A stretch of DNA of 11,263 nucleotides from Anaerolineaceae bacterium. GTDB lineage: Bacteria; Chloroflexota; Anaerolineae; Anaerolineales; Anaerolineaceae. The stretch covers positions 1-11,263 of the forward strand of contig JAUXFJ010000028.1 of NCBI GenBank assembly GCA_030620065.1, in the 5' to 3' direction. The notes beneath the pieces are model-generated. The model made no database searches, was not told where the DNA came from, and saw only the letters and a list, made by a program, of their open reading frames with translations. Positions 1 through 6,057 of the stretch are shown here, one piece after another (within the stretch, counting starts at the first letter, position 1; every line of letters starts with the position of its first letter). The translations under genes were made by a program, and so were the position numbers.

Positions 1-285
1 GAACCTCCTCAACTCTACCGCGGAGTCCCCCTCGAGGCCCTCGCCGCCGACATTGAAGTCTTCTCCGCTACTGGCGATTCCATTATTTTAGAAAGCAGCC
101 GCATCACTCGAAACCCCAATATAATCCTCGCCTATCAGGTGAGCGGTAATCCCCTGCCGGATGAATACTTCCCTTTGCGCCTGGTTGGCGCCGACTTGTT
201 TGAAGAAGAAATGCTCGGCAAGGTCGAGAAGATCATCGTGCATCTGGTCACTGCCAGCTTACACTCTCTTCTAGCCCTGCGGTAA
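1..285 (+). CDS. C-terminal end of a probable molybdopterin-dependent oxidoreductase (partial)
   Basis: Frame 1 is open from the first base to a TAA at 283-285, giving the last 94 residues of a protein whose start lies outside the window. The segment LAYQVSGNPLPDEYFPLRLV (residues 44-63) matches the pattern around the end of the oxidoreductase molybdopterin-binding (sulfite-oxidase-like) domain, where a 'LAY..NG.PLP...FPLRLV' stretch precedes the last strands. From family knowledge, such proteins are molybdenum-cofactor redox enzymes, often exported or membrane attached. The cofactor Cys and any signal peptide would be upstream and cannot be seen. The following gene is on the opposite strand, so the two converge with a 64-base gap and no clear terminator hairpin. 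The family call rests on one motif; the reading frame itself is convincing. Confidence 0.6.
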   Translation, partial: EPPQLYRGVPLEALAADIEVFSATGDSIILESSRITRNPNIILAYQVSGNPLPDEYFPLRLVGADLFEEEMLGKVEKIIVHLVTASLHSLLALR

Positions 286-349
286 TCCAGTGCCGCGAAA
301 ACACTGAAAACAAAAGTCTTCAGCCTTGAATAACCCAAACTTAGCTTGA

Positions 350-1090
350 TCAAGCCGATCTTGTTGATATGTTACCTGCGGCGGCTTTATCAACGATCAC
401 GGTCAAGTTTTGTTGCTGCTGGAGGATAGTGGCCGGTATGCTATTGGTAACCGGACCCTGGAATGTGCTATTAAATATTTGGGTTTTTTGCTTCCCGCCG
501 ACCAGCAGCAAGGTGTGGCGCGCGGCGGAAAGGATTTTTAGACCAAGCGTGATGCCCTGCCTGGGCACATCTTCTTCTTTACCCCAATACTGCGCAGAGC
601 TTTTGATTGATGCCGCCGATAATGTGATAACCCGCGTGGCGGATTCAAAGTCGGACCCCGGCTCGTTGAAGCCGAGATGTCCGTTTGGGCCGAGACCCAA
701 GACAAGCAGGTCTATACCTCCCAGATTTGCAATCGCCTGTTCGACACGCGCACACTCTTCTTTGGCATCGGTGGATGCGGTGTTAAAGCGGACGATATTT
801 TCTGCGGGGATATCTACCTGATTGATAAATTCGGCAGCCAACCACTTATAGAGACTGCGGCGATCATCCAGAGAGATATTAAAATAATCGTCAAGTTCTA
901 CCAATGAACAATTATGGAAACTGACCTCACCGCGCCGGTAGGCATTAACGAGTCTGGCAAACATGCCCAAGGGGGTGTTGCCGGTCGCCAGGACCAGCAC
1001 ACTGGATGGGTATTGCTGAATATGTTCAATCACCAAGCCAGCGGCGCGCGTGCTGAGTGCTTCGTAATCTTTTGTGACAATTAGTTTCAT
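350..1090 (-). CDS. nagB: Glucosamine-6-phosphate deaminase / isomerase (NagB family)
   Basis: A 246-residue cytoplasmic enzyme of normal NagB length, expected to convert glucosamine 6-phosphate to fructose 6-phosphate and ammonia in amino-sugar breakdown. Visible motifs in order: LATGNTPLGMF (34-44, phosphate-binding loop), LDDYF (66-70, catalytic acid region), GLGPNGHLGFNEPGS (132-146, with the ring-opening His at 138) and GITLGLKILSAA (179-190). Residue 136 is Asn where E. coli NagB has Asp141; as I recall, Asn is usual in Firmicutes-type members, so this need not mean loss of activity. The ATG at 1090 has no Shine-Dalgarno sequence. It sits 5 bases after the stop of a dead kinase remnant that does have one, so translation may have been rewired when the upstream gene was deleted. 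No other amino-sugar gene is in view. Confidence 0.92.
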   Translation of the reverse strand: MKLIVTKDYEALSTRAAGLVIEHIQQYPSSVLVLATGNTPLGMFARLVNAYRRGEVSFHNCSLVELDDYFNISLDDRRSLYKWLAAEFINQVDIPAENIVRFNTASTDAKEECARVEQAIANLGGIDLLVLGLGPNGHLGFNEPGSDFESATRVITLSAASIKSSAQYWGKEEDVPRQGITLGLKILSAARHTLLLVGGKQKTQIFNSTFQGPVTNSIPATILQQQQNLTVIVDKAAAGNISTRSA

Positions 1091-1095
1091 TGTTT

Positions 1096-1230
1096 TTATA
1101 ACGGGAGGAGCGAGATCACCACTTCGCTTTCCAGGCGCGTGTCATAGGCTTTATAGACGGTCGCCATCCCGCCCAGGCCCAGCTGTTCAAGGATGTGCTA
1201 TCTATCTATCGTCTTGCCGATCAATGTCAT
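1096..1230 (-). pseudogene. N-terminal remnant of a Ser/Thr protein kinase
   Basis: Reading from the ATG at 1230 gives MTLIGKTIDR, stop, HILEQLGLGGMATVYKAYD and then TRLESEVVISLLPL, ending at TAA 1096-1098. This is the start of a Hanks-type bacterial kinase: the glycine-rich loop is GLGGMATVY, and 'GKTIDRYHILEQ' is the usual lead-in. Two lesions are visible. The codon for the expected Tyr after 'IDR' is TAG, within a GATAGATAG run. The expected catalytic 'VAIK' reads 'VVIS', so the ATP-binding Lys is missing. Everything after the first kinase strand is gone, and nagB starts 5 bases later. A good ribosome site (GGAG, 1237-1240) survives. In Anaerolineae such kinases commonly sit beside SUMF1-domain genes, which fits the gene upstream. 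A short ORF of chance origin is unlikely given the match. Confidence 0.78.
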
Positions 1231-1272
1231 AGTCACTCCGTTTTAATCACAATTTTATTTCATTTTTTAATT

Positions 1273-1294
1273 CCTGGGGGCATTCGCCCCCGGG
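1273..1294 (-). terminator. GC-rich hairpin after the SUMF1-like gene
   Basis: A perfect 6-bp stem GGGGGC/GCCCCC (1276-1281 with 1286-1291) around an ATTC loop, extended by two outer C-G pairs after one mismatch, lies just downstream of the minus-strand gene that ends at 1315. On that strand it is followed by A-rich rather than U-rich sequence, so it is not a classical intrinsic terminator. It may act as a 3' RNA stabiliser or a weak stop. Confidence 0.35.
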
Positions 1295-1314
1295 ACCCAT
1301 TCAGAATTCAGAAA

Positions 1315-2259
1315 TTAAGGAGAGACGACACAACGAAAACCGTTGTCGACCCCCGTATAGTTCGGATTGCCCCTGAGGCGATTGGCTGCGCGCAAGAGGT
1401 TCACATCGTTGTACCAGGAACCGCCCCGCAGAACACGATAAGCGCCGTCTGCCGGCCCGTGCGGGTTTTTTGCTGGACTTCCGCTGTAATAGCCATCATC
1501 ATACCAGTCGCTCACCCATTCCCAGACATTGCCGGCCATGTCCAGGGCTCCATAGGGACTGGCTCCTCCAGGATAACTCCCAACCGCGGTTGTATTTCCA
1601 ACACAATTTTTATAATTCGCCAGATTGCAGTCAATCCCTTCTCCCCACGGATATGTACGCTCATCCGTGCCTCTGGCGGCTTTCTCCCATTCTGCCTCTG
1701 TCGGCAGCCCACCGCCTGCCCATTCACAGTAGGCTTGCGCACCGTACCAGCTGACCTCAACCATAGGATGGTCTCCATACCCATCCTGTACTTTCCAGGT
1801 TCCATTTTGCTCATTTATCCTTACAGCTTCATCTCCCGCATCTACCCAATAATACCCATCCATCTTTTGATTCCCGCCGGTTGCATTAAGAAAGGCGGCG
1901 TATTGTGCGTTGCTTACCTCATATTTATCGATCCAGTAGGCATCCAGATACACAGTATGCACTGGCAGTTCATTATCATAACCATTTTCACTGCCCATGC
2001 TGAATTCGCCTGCAGGGACATACACCATTGGCATGCCGTCTTTCTCACGAATCATAGTCGAACCAATAGAGAGAGTTGGCGTGGGGGTGATGGTTGGTGT
2101 GAGTGTGATGATTGGCGTAGGTTCTTCAGTTGGCGCTGGTTCCTCAGTTGCTGAAGGCGCAACATCAGGTAACACGCTCTCTGCTGCGAATGAGCAAGCC
2201 AGACTGCTCAATATGAGCACATAAACGATCACGACCATAGGAAACTTTCTTTTCTTCAT
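1315..2259 (-). CDS. Exported SUMF1/FGE-like (formylglycine-generating-enzyme fold) protein
   Basis: I start it at the ATG at 2259, which has GGAAGGA 7 bases upstream; the in-frame ATG at 2283 has no ribosome site. This gives 314 residues. Residues 1-22 are a signal sequence (KKRK, hydrophobic stretch, SSLAC) with a possible imperfect lipobox at Cys22. Next comes a Thr/Pro/Glu-rich linker (about 32-65), then a full FGE-sulfatase domain: MVYVPAGEFSMGS, YWIDKYEVSNAQYAAFL, HPMVEVSWYGAQAYCEW, GLPTEAEWEKAARG, DMAGNVWEWVSDWY, RVLRGGSW and a final GFRC. The paired cysteines that true formylglycine-generating enzymes carry after RGGSW are absent (YNDVNLLRAAN follows). It is therefore probably not an FGE but a surface domain of binding or unknown enzymatic role. 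The downstream kinase remnant on the same strand suggests it once belonged to a kinase-linked locus. Confidence 0.88.
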   Translation of the reverse strand: MKKRKFPMVVIVYVLILSSLACSFAAESVLPDVAPSATEEPAPTEEPTPIITLTPTITPTPTLSIGSTMIREKDGMPMVYVPAGEFSMGSENGYDNELPVHTVYLDAYWIDKYEVSNAQYAAFLNATGGNQKMDGYYWVDAGDEAVRINEQNGTWKVQDGYGDHPMVEVSWYGAQAYCEWAGGGLPTEAEWEKAARGTDERTYPWGEGIDCNLANYKNCVGNTTAVGSYPGGASPYGALDMAGNVWEWVSDWYDDGYYSGSPAKNPHGPADGAYRVLRGGSWYNDVNLLRAANRLRGNPNYTGVDNGFRCVVSP

Positions 2260-2288
2260 TTTGGATTCCTTCCCTTTCTTCATAGTTT

Positions 2289-2321
2289 GACAATAGGCTT
2301 ATTGTCATTTCTTACATTATA
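2289..2321 (-). promoter_or_regulatory. Promoter -10 and dyad operator of the SUMF1-like gene
   Basis: On the minus strand TATAAT (2316-2321) is a perfect -10 hexamer with no good -35. About 10 bases downstream is a perfect inverted repeat GACAATA-AGCC-TATTGTC (2289-2306), between the predicted transcription start and the ribosome site. Its position fits a repressor operator. It could instead form a hairpin at the 5' end of the mRNA. Confidence 0.42.
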
Positions 2322-2447
2322 TCTGGATTACTCGCCAAGGGTATGATTAATCCCGCGTGATTTGGGAGGAATATTTCCACAAAAACGCATAATCAAAGAC
2401 AACAATGGCTATGCGCATCTACTGGCACCTCCCCACCCTCCTTAAAA

Positions 2448-2486
2448 GCACTTTACCATTGTTAATTCACTATAGGGGTATCCCTT
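2448..2486 (-). repeat. Left end module of the partition/replication cassette (inverted copy at 8793-8820)
   Basis: Read on the minus strand this contains AAGGGATACCCCTA (2473-2486) and then TAAAGTGC (2448-2455). The same two blocks occur in the same order on the plus strand at 8793-8806 and 8813-8820. In both places a GTGCCCATGGGCAC palindrome lies about 90-100 bases inward. The 14-bp block is identical in the two copies; the spacing between blocks differs (17 versus 6 bases). A 79-codon minus-strand reading frame (2442-2681) spans this module. Its counterpart at the right end is broken by stops, and I do not call it a gene. Similarity at the end, ITVKGYPYS versus LTYKGYP, shows that the repeats may once have been coding. 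Confidence 0.55.
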
Positions 2487-2583
2487 TACAGTTATCAGAA
2501 TCTCTCTCAGTGCCCTCAAGCTCATTTCATTATTAGCCTGGTACAGACAGGCAGATAGCTGCATCCAGCGCTCAACACCAAAC

Positions 2584-2599
2584 TGTGCCCATGGGCACA
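2584..2599. promoter_or_regulatory. Candidate ParB-binding site (parS-like palindrome), copy 1
   Basis: TGTGCCCATGGGCACA is a perfect 16-bp palindrome, the same length and symmetry as the known chromosomal parS but a different sequence. It lies 141 bases beyond the end of parB. The similarity with copy 2 extends well past the palindrome on both sides (2578-2616 against 3929-3968). The role as parS is inferred from repetition, symmetry and the neighbouring parAB genes. Confidence 0.68.
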
Positions 2600-2680
2600 C
2601 CATACCCCTGGACGCAACTATTACATGATCTACAAAAAAAATCTCTTTCCGCTTCACCCCTAAGAAAGGGTGCTCAATCA

Positions 2681-2713
2681 TTAAAACAAAACACCCCGAC
2701 TTATGGGGTGTTT
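2681..2713 (-). terminator. Intrinsic terminator of the parAB operon
   Basis: A 9-bp perfect stem AAACACCCC/GGGGTGTTT (2689-2697 with 2705-2713) with a 7-base loop lies 27 bases after the parB stop. On the minus strand it is followed by a T-rich tail (TTTTGTTTTAA when the last stem bases are included). This is a textbook Rho-independent terminator for transcription coming from parB, and it separates the operon from the left-end repeat. Confidence 0.87.
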
Positions 2714-2739
2714 ATCCAATCAGCAGGCTGAACCAGGAT

Positions 2740-3888
2740 CTAACGGCCCATGTTCTTAACTCGAATGCTCAGCGCCTTCTGCAGATCACTGATGGACCCA
2801 AGTAACTTCCGGGCTTGATCCCGATCAACATCTCCAAGCATCGCGTCGGCCAGTGCGCCAATCTTATCTTCCTGTGGAATATCTTCAAGCGAGAATAGAG
2901 CACGGCGTACCGCACGGGCTGACTTCGTTGCCGGGTCAACAGGCGAGCGCGGCTTGCGTCTCTGCACCTTTCCCGATATCCTGTCCATATAAGCATGCAC
3001 ATCATTATATGTACGGCCGTCCTGCCCGGCATAATAAACCACGCCTGCTTTCCAATGCTTTTTGTCATACTGCATGATCTCTCTCAACACGCGTTCCGGC
3101 ATCTCAGCCCGGTCACAAATTTCCAGGGCCGGCTCAGGAAGTTCGAAGAATTTCATCAAGCGCCCAAAGTACGTGCGCTCCAACTGCAGCGCTTCTTGCA
3201 AAGCCTGGCGTGCTTCTTCACTCAAGCGCACATCAAACACTTTGCGGAAATAAGCATATTCGTCTTCATCTGGTTCGGGTTTAACCCCATGCCCCTCCAA
3301 AACAATTCTTGCCGCCGCGCGAGCTTTACCAACCGCATTCAAAGCCTTATAAGCCATATTTTCAGCAATCTGTTTTTCCAGCGTAGGCTCGTTGTCAATT
3401 ATCGCCAAAATATATGGCTCTTCCTGGCTGCCGTCTATAACAGCTTTGATCGCCTTTGCCCAAAAGCGGCGTTCACCCGTAAGCATTTTAAACACTTCTC
3501 TGCCGTCTTCTGTGAATACCTGTCCGGTGACAGGTTTTATCTGTCCCTCATCCTGAAGCGATTCACCTAAGAATGTCAGCTCCTCAATCTCGCGCCTTAC
3601 CAAACGATCTTTTTTAGATAACTTCAGCCATCGTTTTGTTGCTTCGGCCCAGTTGATCTGTCCCGCATAAAATGCTTTGCGGATTGCATGCGGTAATGTG
3701 AAGCGTGCCTGAAAGCGGTCCGGCAGGATCATGGATAAAGGCACCCGATAGACGCTCTGGCGGTTGTTAACCATCTTTGGAACGCCCGCACTTAAATCAG
3801 CCGTTTTCTCAACTGCACTCGCAGCAAATGCTTCAGTTGTAGTGTTGATCAAATTATCAAAACCTGTTGGTCGTTCTCTCTTAGCCAC
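2740..3888 (-). CDS. parB: ParB-family centromere-binding CTPase
   Basis: A 382-residue chromosome/plasmid partition protein. The start is the GTG at 3888, chosen because AGGAGG (3897-3902) sits 8 bases upstream. The N-terminal ParB/Srx-type CTP-binding domain shows LPDRFQAR (55-62), IEELTFLGESLQDEGQIKPV (101-120), LTGERRFWAKAIKA (136-149; the GERR box) and ENMAYK (177-182, where classical ParB has ENxxR). A helix-turn-helix DNA-binding region follows (about 225-275; LQLERTYFGRLMKFFELPE). Two oddities: about 35 extra residues separate 'FQAR' from 'EEL' (63-98), and the third CTP-box residue is Lys instead of Arg. It follows parA on the same strand with an 83-base gap that contains one of the palindromes, and it ends at a strong terminator. 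It probably loads on those palindromes, slides as a CTP clamp and stimulates ParA. Confidence 0.9.
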   Translation of the reverse strand: MAKRERPTGFDNLINTTTEAFAASAVEKTADLSAGVPKMVNNRQSVYRVPLSMILPDRFQARFTLPHAIRKAFYAGQINWAEATKRWLKLSKKDRLVRREIEELTFLGESLQDEGQIKPVTGQVFTEDGREVFKMLTGERRFWAKAIKAVIDGSQEEPYILAIIDNEPTLEKQIAENMAYKALNAVGKARAAARIVLEGHGVKPEPDEDEYAYFRKVFDVRLSEEARQALQEALQLERTYFGRLMKFFELPEPALEICDRAEMPERVLREIMQYDKKHWKAGVVYYAGQDGRTYNDVHAYMDRISGKVQRRKPRSPVDPATKSARAVRRALFSLEDIPQEDKIGALADAMLGDVDRDQARKLLGSISDLQKALSIRVKNMGR

Positions 3889-3934
3889 GTTTCATACCTC
3901 CTGGCATTCCGCTATAAAAGCAAATTTGCCAAAC

Positions 3935-3950
3935 TGTGCCCATGGGCACA
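3935..3950. promoter_or_regulatory. Candidate ParB-binding site (parS-like palindrome), copy 2, between parA and parB
   Basis: This is the same TGTGCCCATGGGCACA palindrome, in the 83-base gap between the parA stop and the parB ribosome site. With copy 1 it shares CCAAAC before the palindrome and a related CCATACCYCTGG block after it. A site here could serve both as a centromere and as a point of ParB autoregulation on its own mRNA or promoter. Confidence 0.68.
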
Positions 3951-3971
3951 GCCATACCTCTGGGTGCAGGT

Positions 3972-4796
3972 TTACTGTAATTTCCCTAGCACCGCATCCA
4001 CCAGATTAGAAAAACATCGATAAGGTTGTGATTTCTGCCGGCAGTAGGAAAAGACATCATATCCAGCCGTAGTAGCAGCGGAAATGTCCGCAAGGTCTTT
4101 GACATATGGTAATAAAAGATGTCCATAAAGCTTCTCCATATCTTCAATCACATCGCGTGACTGCCTGCGCACCATCCTAAAGCGCGACGGAATGATCCCC
4201 AAAATCTTCAAGTCAGGGTTAGTATTCTTCTGTACATTTTCGATCATGCGTAAGATGTCAGCCAACCCGATCAAGCTTAATCCATCCGGTTCGATTGGAA
4301 TCAATACATGCGTACTTGCAACCAGAGCATTCATCGGAATCATCCCCGCAGAAGGGGGGTTATCAATAATAATATAAGAAAATTTATCCTTGATCGGTTC
4401 TAAAAAATATAGCAGTTGAAAAGCTGACTCTGGCATTGATTTCAACGAATCTTCTAAACCCTCCATTTTAGTTTTGTTGGTTTTAAAGACGCGCACTTTC
4501 TCGGACCTGTTACGCGGCAATAACGATTCAATTAACAGCGATTCTGAACCACCAAGGCCGCCCCCTAATGCTCCCGCAAAGCTCGGTTCGGCAGTGATGA
4601 CAGGAACGAATTGTTGACCAAACCCGCCGCCCATCGCGGTAATTGTCGCGCTGAGTTGGTCATCCATATCAATCAAAAGCACCGGCTTGCTGCTCGGCTT
4701 ACGCGATTCACGCGTGGCGAGTCCTGCCGCTAAATTGATGCTGATTGTGGATTTTCCTACACCGCCTTTTCGATTGATTAGAGATATAATAGCCAT
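3972..4796 (-). CDS. parA: ParA-family partition ATPase
   Basis: A 274-residue Walker-type cytoskeletal ATPase that would move ParB-bound DNA over the nucleoid. Motifs: deviant Walker A KGGVGKST (10-17, with the signature Lys at 10), DMDDQLSAT (43-51, the A' motif), IIIDNPPS (142-149, Walker B; Asn instead of the more common Thr or Cys after the Asp) and LIPIEPDGLSLIGL (165-178). It has no N-terminal helix-turn-helix extension, so it is the short type that does not usually bind its own operator as a specific repressor. The ATG at 4796 is preceded by GGAGAGG at a good distance. It is first gene of a two-gene operon with parB and diverges from the AAA+ ATPase gene across 215 bases that hold promoters for both. 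Confidence 0.93.
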   Translation of the reverse strand: MAIISLINRKGGVGKSTISINLAAGLATRESRKPSSKPVLLIDMDDQLSATITAMGGGFGQQFVPVITAEPSFAGALGGGLGGSESLLIESLLPRNRSEKVRVFKTNKTKMEGLEDSLKSMPESAFQLLYFLEPIKDKFSYIIIDNPPSAGMIPMNALVASTHVLIPIEPDGLSLIGLADILRMIENVQKNTNPDLKILGIIPSRFRMVRRQSRDVIEDMEKLYGHLLLPYVKDLADISAATTAGYDVFSYCRQKSQPYRCFSNLVDAVLGKLQ

Positions 4797-4841
4797 AACA
4801 CAAGCACCTCTCCGTTTTCAATGGGGTAATTATTCCTATCT

Positions 4842-4869
4842 ATCATACCACGATTTTGCCATAATTTAA
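4842..4869 (-). promoter_or_regulatory. Putative parAB promoter
   Basis: On the minus strand an extended -10, TGGTATGAT (hexamer 4842-4847), has a weak -35 TTAAAT (4864-4869) 16 bases upstream. It lies about 45 bases before the parA start, the only good candidate there. Confidence 0.48.
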
Positions 4870-4947
4870 CCTTTTTATACCCAAGAAATGCATACATTAT
4901 GATAAAATAGCCTCACTTGCTTTAAGTGCGCTATAATAGCATGGCAC

Positions 4948-4976
4948 TTGACTTAATTCGCGGCTCGTGATAATCT
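4948..4976 (+). promoter_or_regulatory. Putative promoter of the AAA+ ATPase gene
   Basis: TTGACT (4948-4953) and TAATCT (4971-4976) are separated by 17 bases and end 35 bases before the chosen ATG. If this is the promoter, the GTG at 4967 lies inside the -10 region and cannot be the start, which supports the start at 5012. Confidence 0.5.
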
Positions 4977-5011
4977 TTTTATATCGCAAATTACATAAAC
5001 GGTGGTGCAGC

Positions 5012-5803
5012 ATGATATCAACAAAAGACCTGGTCAACGCAAACTTCCTGGAGCATCCTTTCCTGATGTACCCGGACACACGCTTTTTCTTTCCCCATTT
5101 CACTGAACAGCGCAAGGTTATAGAGATAGCCTATGGATTCATGAGCAGTAGCAACGACCCCCAAAAGAACCTTGGTGTGATTGCTGGTCCCGTTGGTGCT
5201 GGAAAAACTATGCTTGCTCTCAAGCTTGCCTCCAGCGTCCATGCCAACCTTGACCAAGGTATAACCCACGGCATCTATATGAAAACCAACACTATCACTG
5301 AACCCAGGCACTTCTTAATGACCGTGATCGATGCGCTGGGCTTACCTTCTGCACGTTCGAACGCTAACCGCCTTGAAAGTATCTTCAATCACCTGGCAGA
5401 CACTCCTCAGGGCTTGCTGCTTGTCCTTGATGGCCCCCCCGTCGATCAGGATTACCTCTTTGAAATGTTGACCTGGTCGGTTGAGAACAATAAGAAAATC
5501 AAAACGCTTATCTTTCTTCAAGACCTGTATGAAACAACGACCAACCTGGGTGACCTCAACGAATTCCTCGGCTTGTACCATCCCTTTAGAGCGCCCAGCG
5601 TTCAAGAAATCGCTAACATGCTCTATTCACGCTGTAAGATGGCTGGCCATCCGGACCCCTTAAGCCTGCTTGATGAAAACGAGATCCTCAACATCGCGTC
5701 AAGTTCGCACAATTCACTAACCAATGCTCTGATCCAGGCCAACCAATACCTTGAAGAGTTACTTGAGGAGAAGAAAAGCAAATTAACTATTATGGATATT
5801 TGA
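5012..5803 (+). CDS. ExeA/ORC-like AAA+ ATPase
   Basis: A 263-residue P-loop ATPase. I start it at the ATG at 5012 (GGTGGT upstream, promoter overlapping the longer alternative). The opening, HPFLMYPDTRFFFPHFTEQRKVIE..YG (15-42), is the layout of ExeA/GspA-type and related ORC/Cdc6-like ATPases, which begin 'PF...PDPRFFY.S..H.EAL..L.YG'. Walker A is GPVGAGKT (59-66), Walker B LLLVLDG (135-141, ending in D-G where most members have D-E), a sensor strand lies in KTLIFLQ (164-170), and HPFRAP (190-195) sits where a lid or arginine element is expected. No membrane segment is visible, so a role in secretion is unlikely. Beside parAB and an unknown DNA-binding-like protein, a helper role in replication, partition or transposition (compare TniB/MuB) is more likely. 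The missing Walker B Glu suggests slow hydrolysis. Confidence 0.78.
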   Translation: MISTKDLVNANFLEHPFLMYPDTRFFFPHFTEQRKVIEIAYGFMSSSNDPQKNLGVIAGPVGAGKTMLALKLASSVHANLDQGITHGIYMKTNTITEPRHFLMTVIDALGLPSARSNANRLESIFNHLADTPQGLLLVLDGPPVDQDYLFEMLTWSVENNKKIKTLIFLQDLYETTTNLGDLNEFLGLYHPFRAPSVQEIANMLYSRCKMAGHPDPLSLLDENEILNIASSSHNSLTNALIQANQYLEELLEEKKSKLTIMDI

Positions 5804-5887
5804 TTGCTGACAGCTGAAATAACTGATTTGTTTTTTGCTTATTCAAATATTCAGCAGAGGCGTAAATATCGCTCATTTTAAAGCTGA

Positions 5888-5908
5888 AGACCCGCTGTTA
5901 CCGGGTCT
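5888..5908 (+). other. Short GC-rich hairpin downstream of the ATPase gene
   Basis: A perfect 7-bp inverted repeat AGACCCG/CGGGTCT around a 7-base loop lies 85 bases after the ATPase stop. It lacks an immediate U-run (a TTTTT comes about 20 bases later), so termination is possible but not clear. The rest of 5804-6057 is AT-rich and without genes. Confidence 0.35.
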
Positions 5909-5963
5909 CAAGCCAATAATGTTTAGGACTTTTTCGGAGCCATCCTAATGTTTGTGTGTTGCG

Positions 5964-5992
5964 TTAATCTTTACGATGTTCTTTATTATGAT
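5964..5992 (+). promoter_or_regulatory. Weak putative promoter of the 716-residue protein gene
   Basis: TATGAT (5987-5992) has a poor -35 TTAATC (5964-5969) 17 bases upstream. It lies 65 bases before the start. Between it and the ribosome site (AAGGGG, 6043-6048) is an imperfect dyad, ACCCTTT...AAAGGGGT, that could hide that ribosome site in the mRNA. Confidence 0.3.
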
Positions 5993-6057
5993 AGCATCTT
6001 TCGATTCACTCGTCAAGCAGATCACCCTTTAAAGTGCTCAAAAAGGGGTAAATTAGC

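Noticed and set aside
1195..2154. 319-codon plus-strand frame
   Set aside because: It lies opposite the SUMF1-like gene, whose domain motifs are unmistakable; the plus-strand protein has no family features.
2442..2681. 79-codon minus-strand frame covering palindrome copy 1
   Set aside because: It starts within the tail of the parAB terminator, has no ribosome site, and its counterpart at the right end is broken by stops. More likely a chance frame through the repeat module or an old relic.
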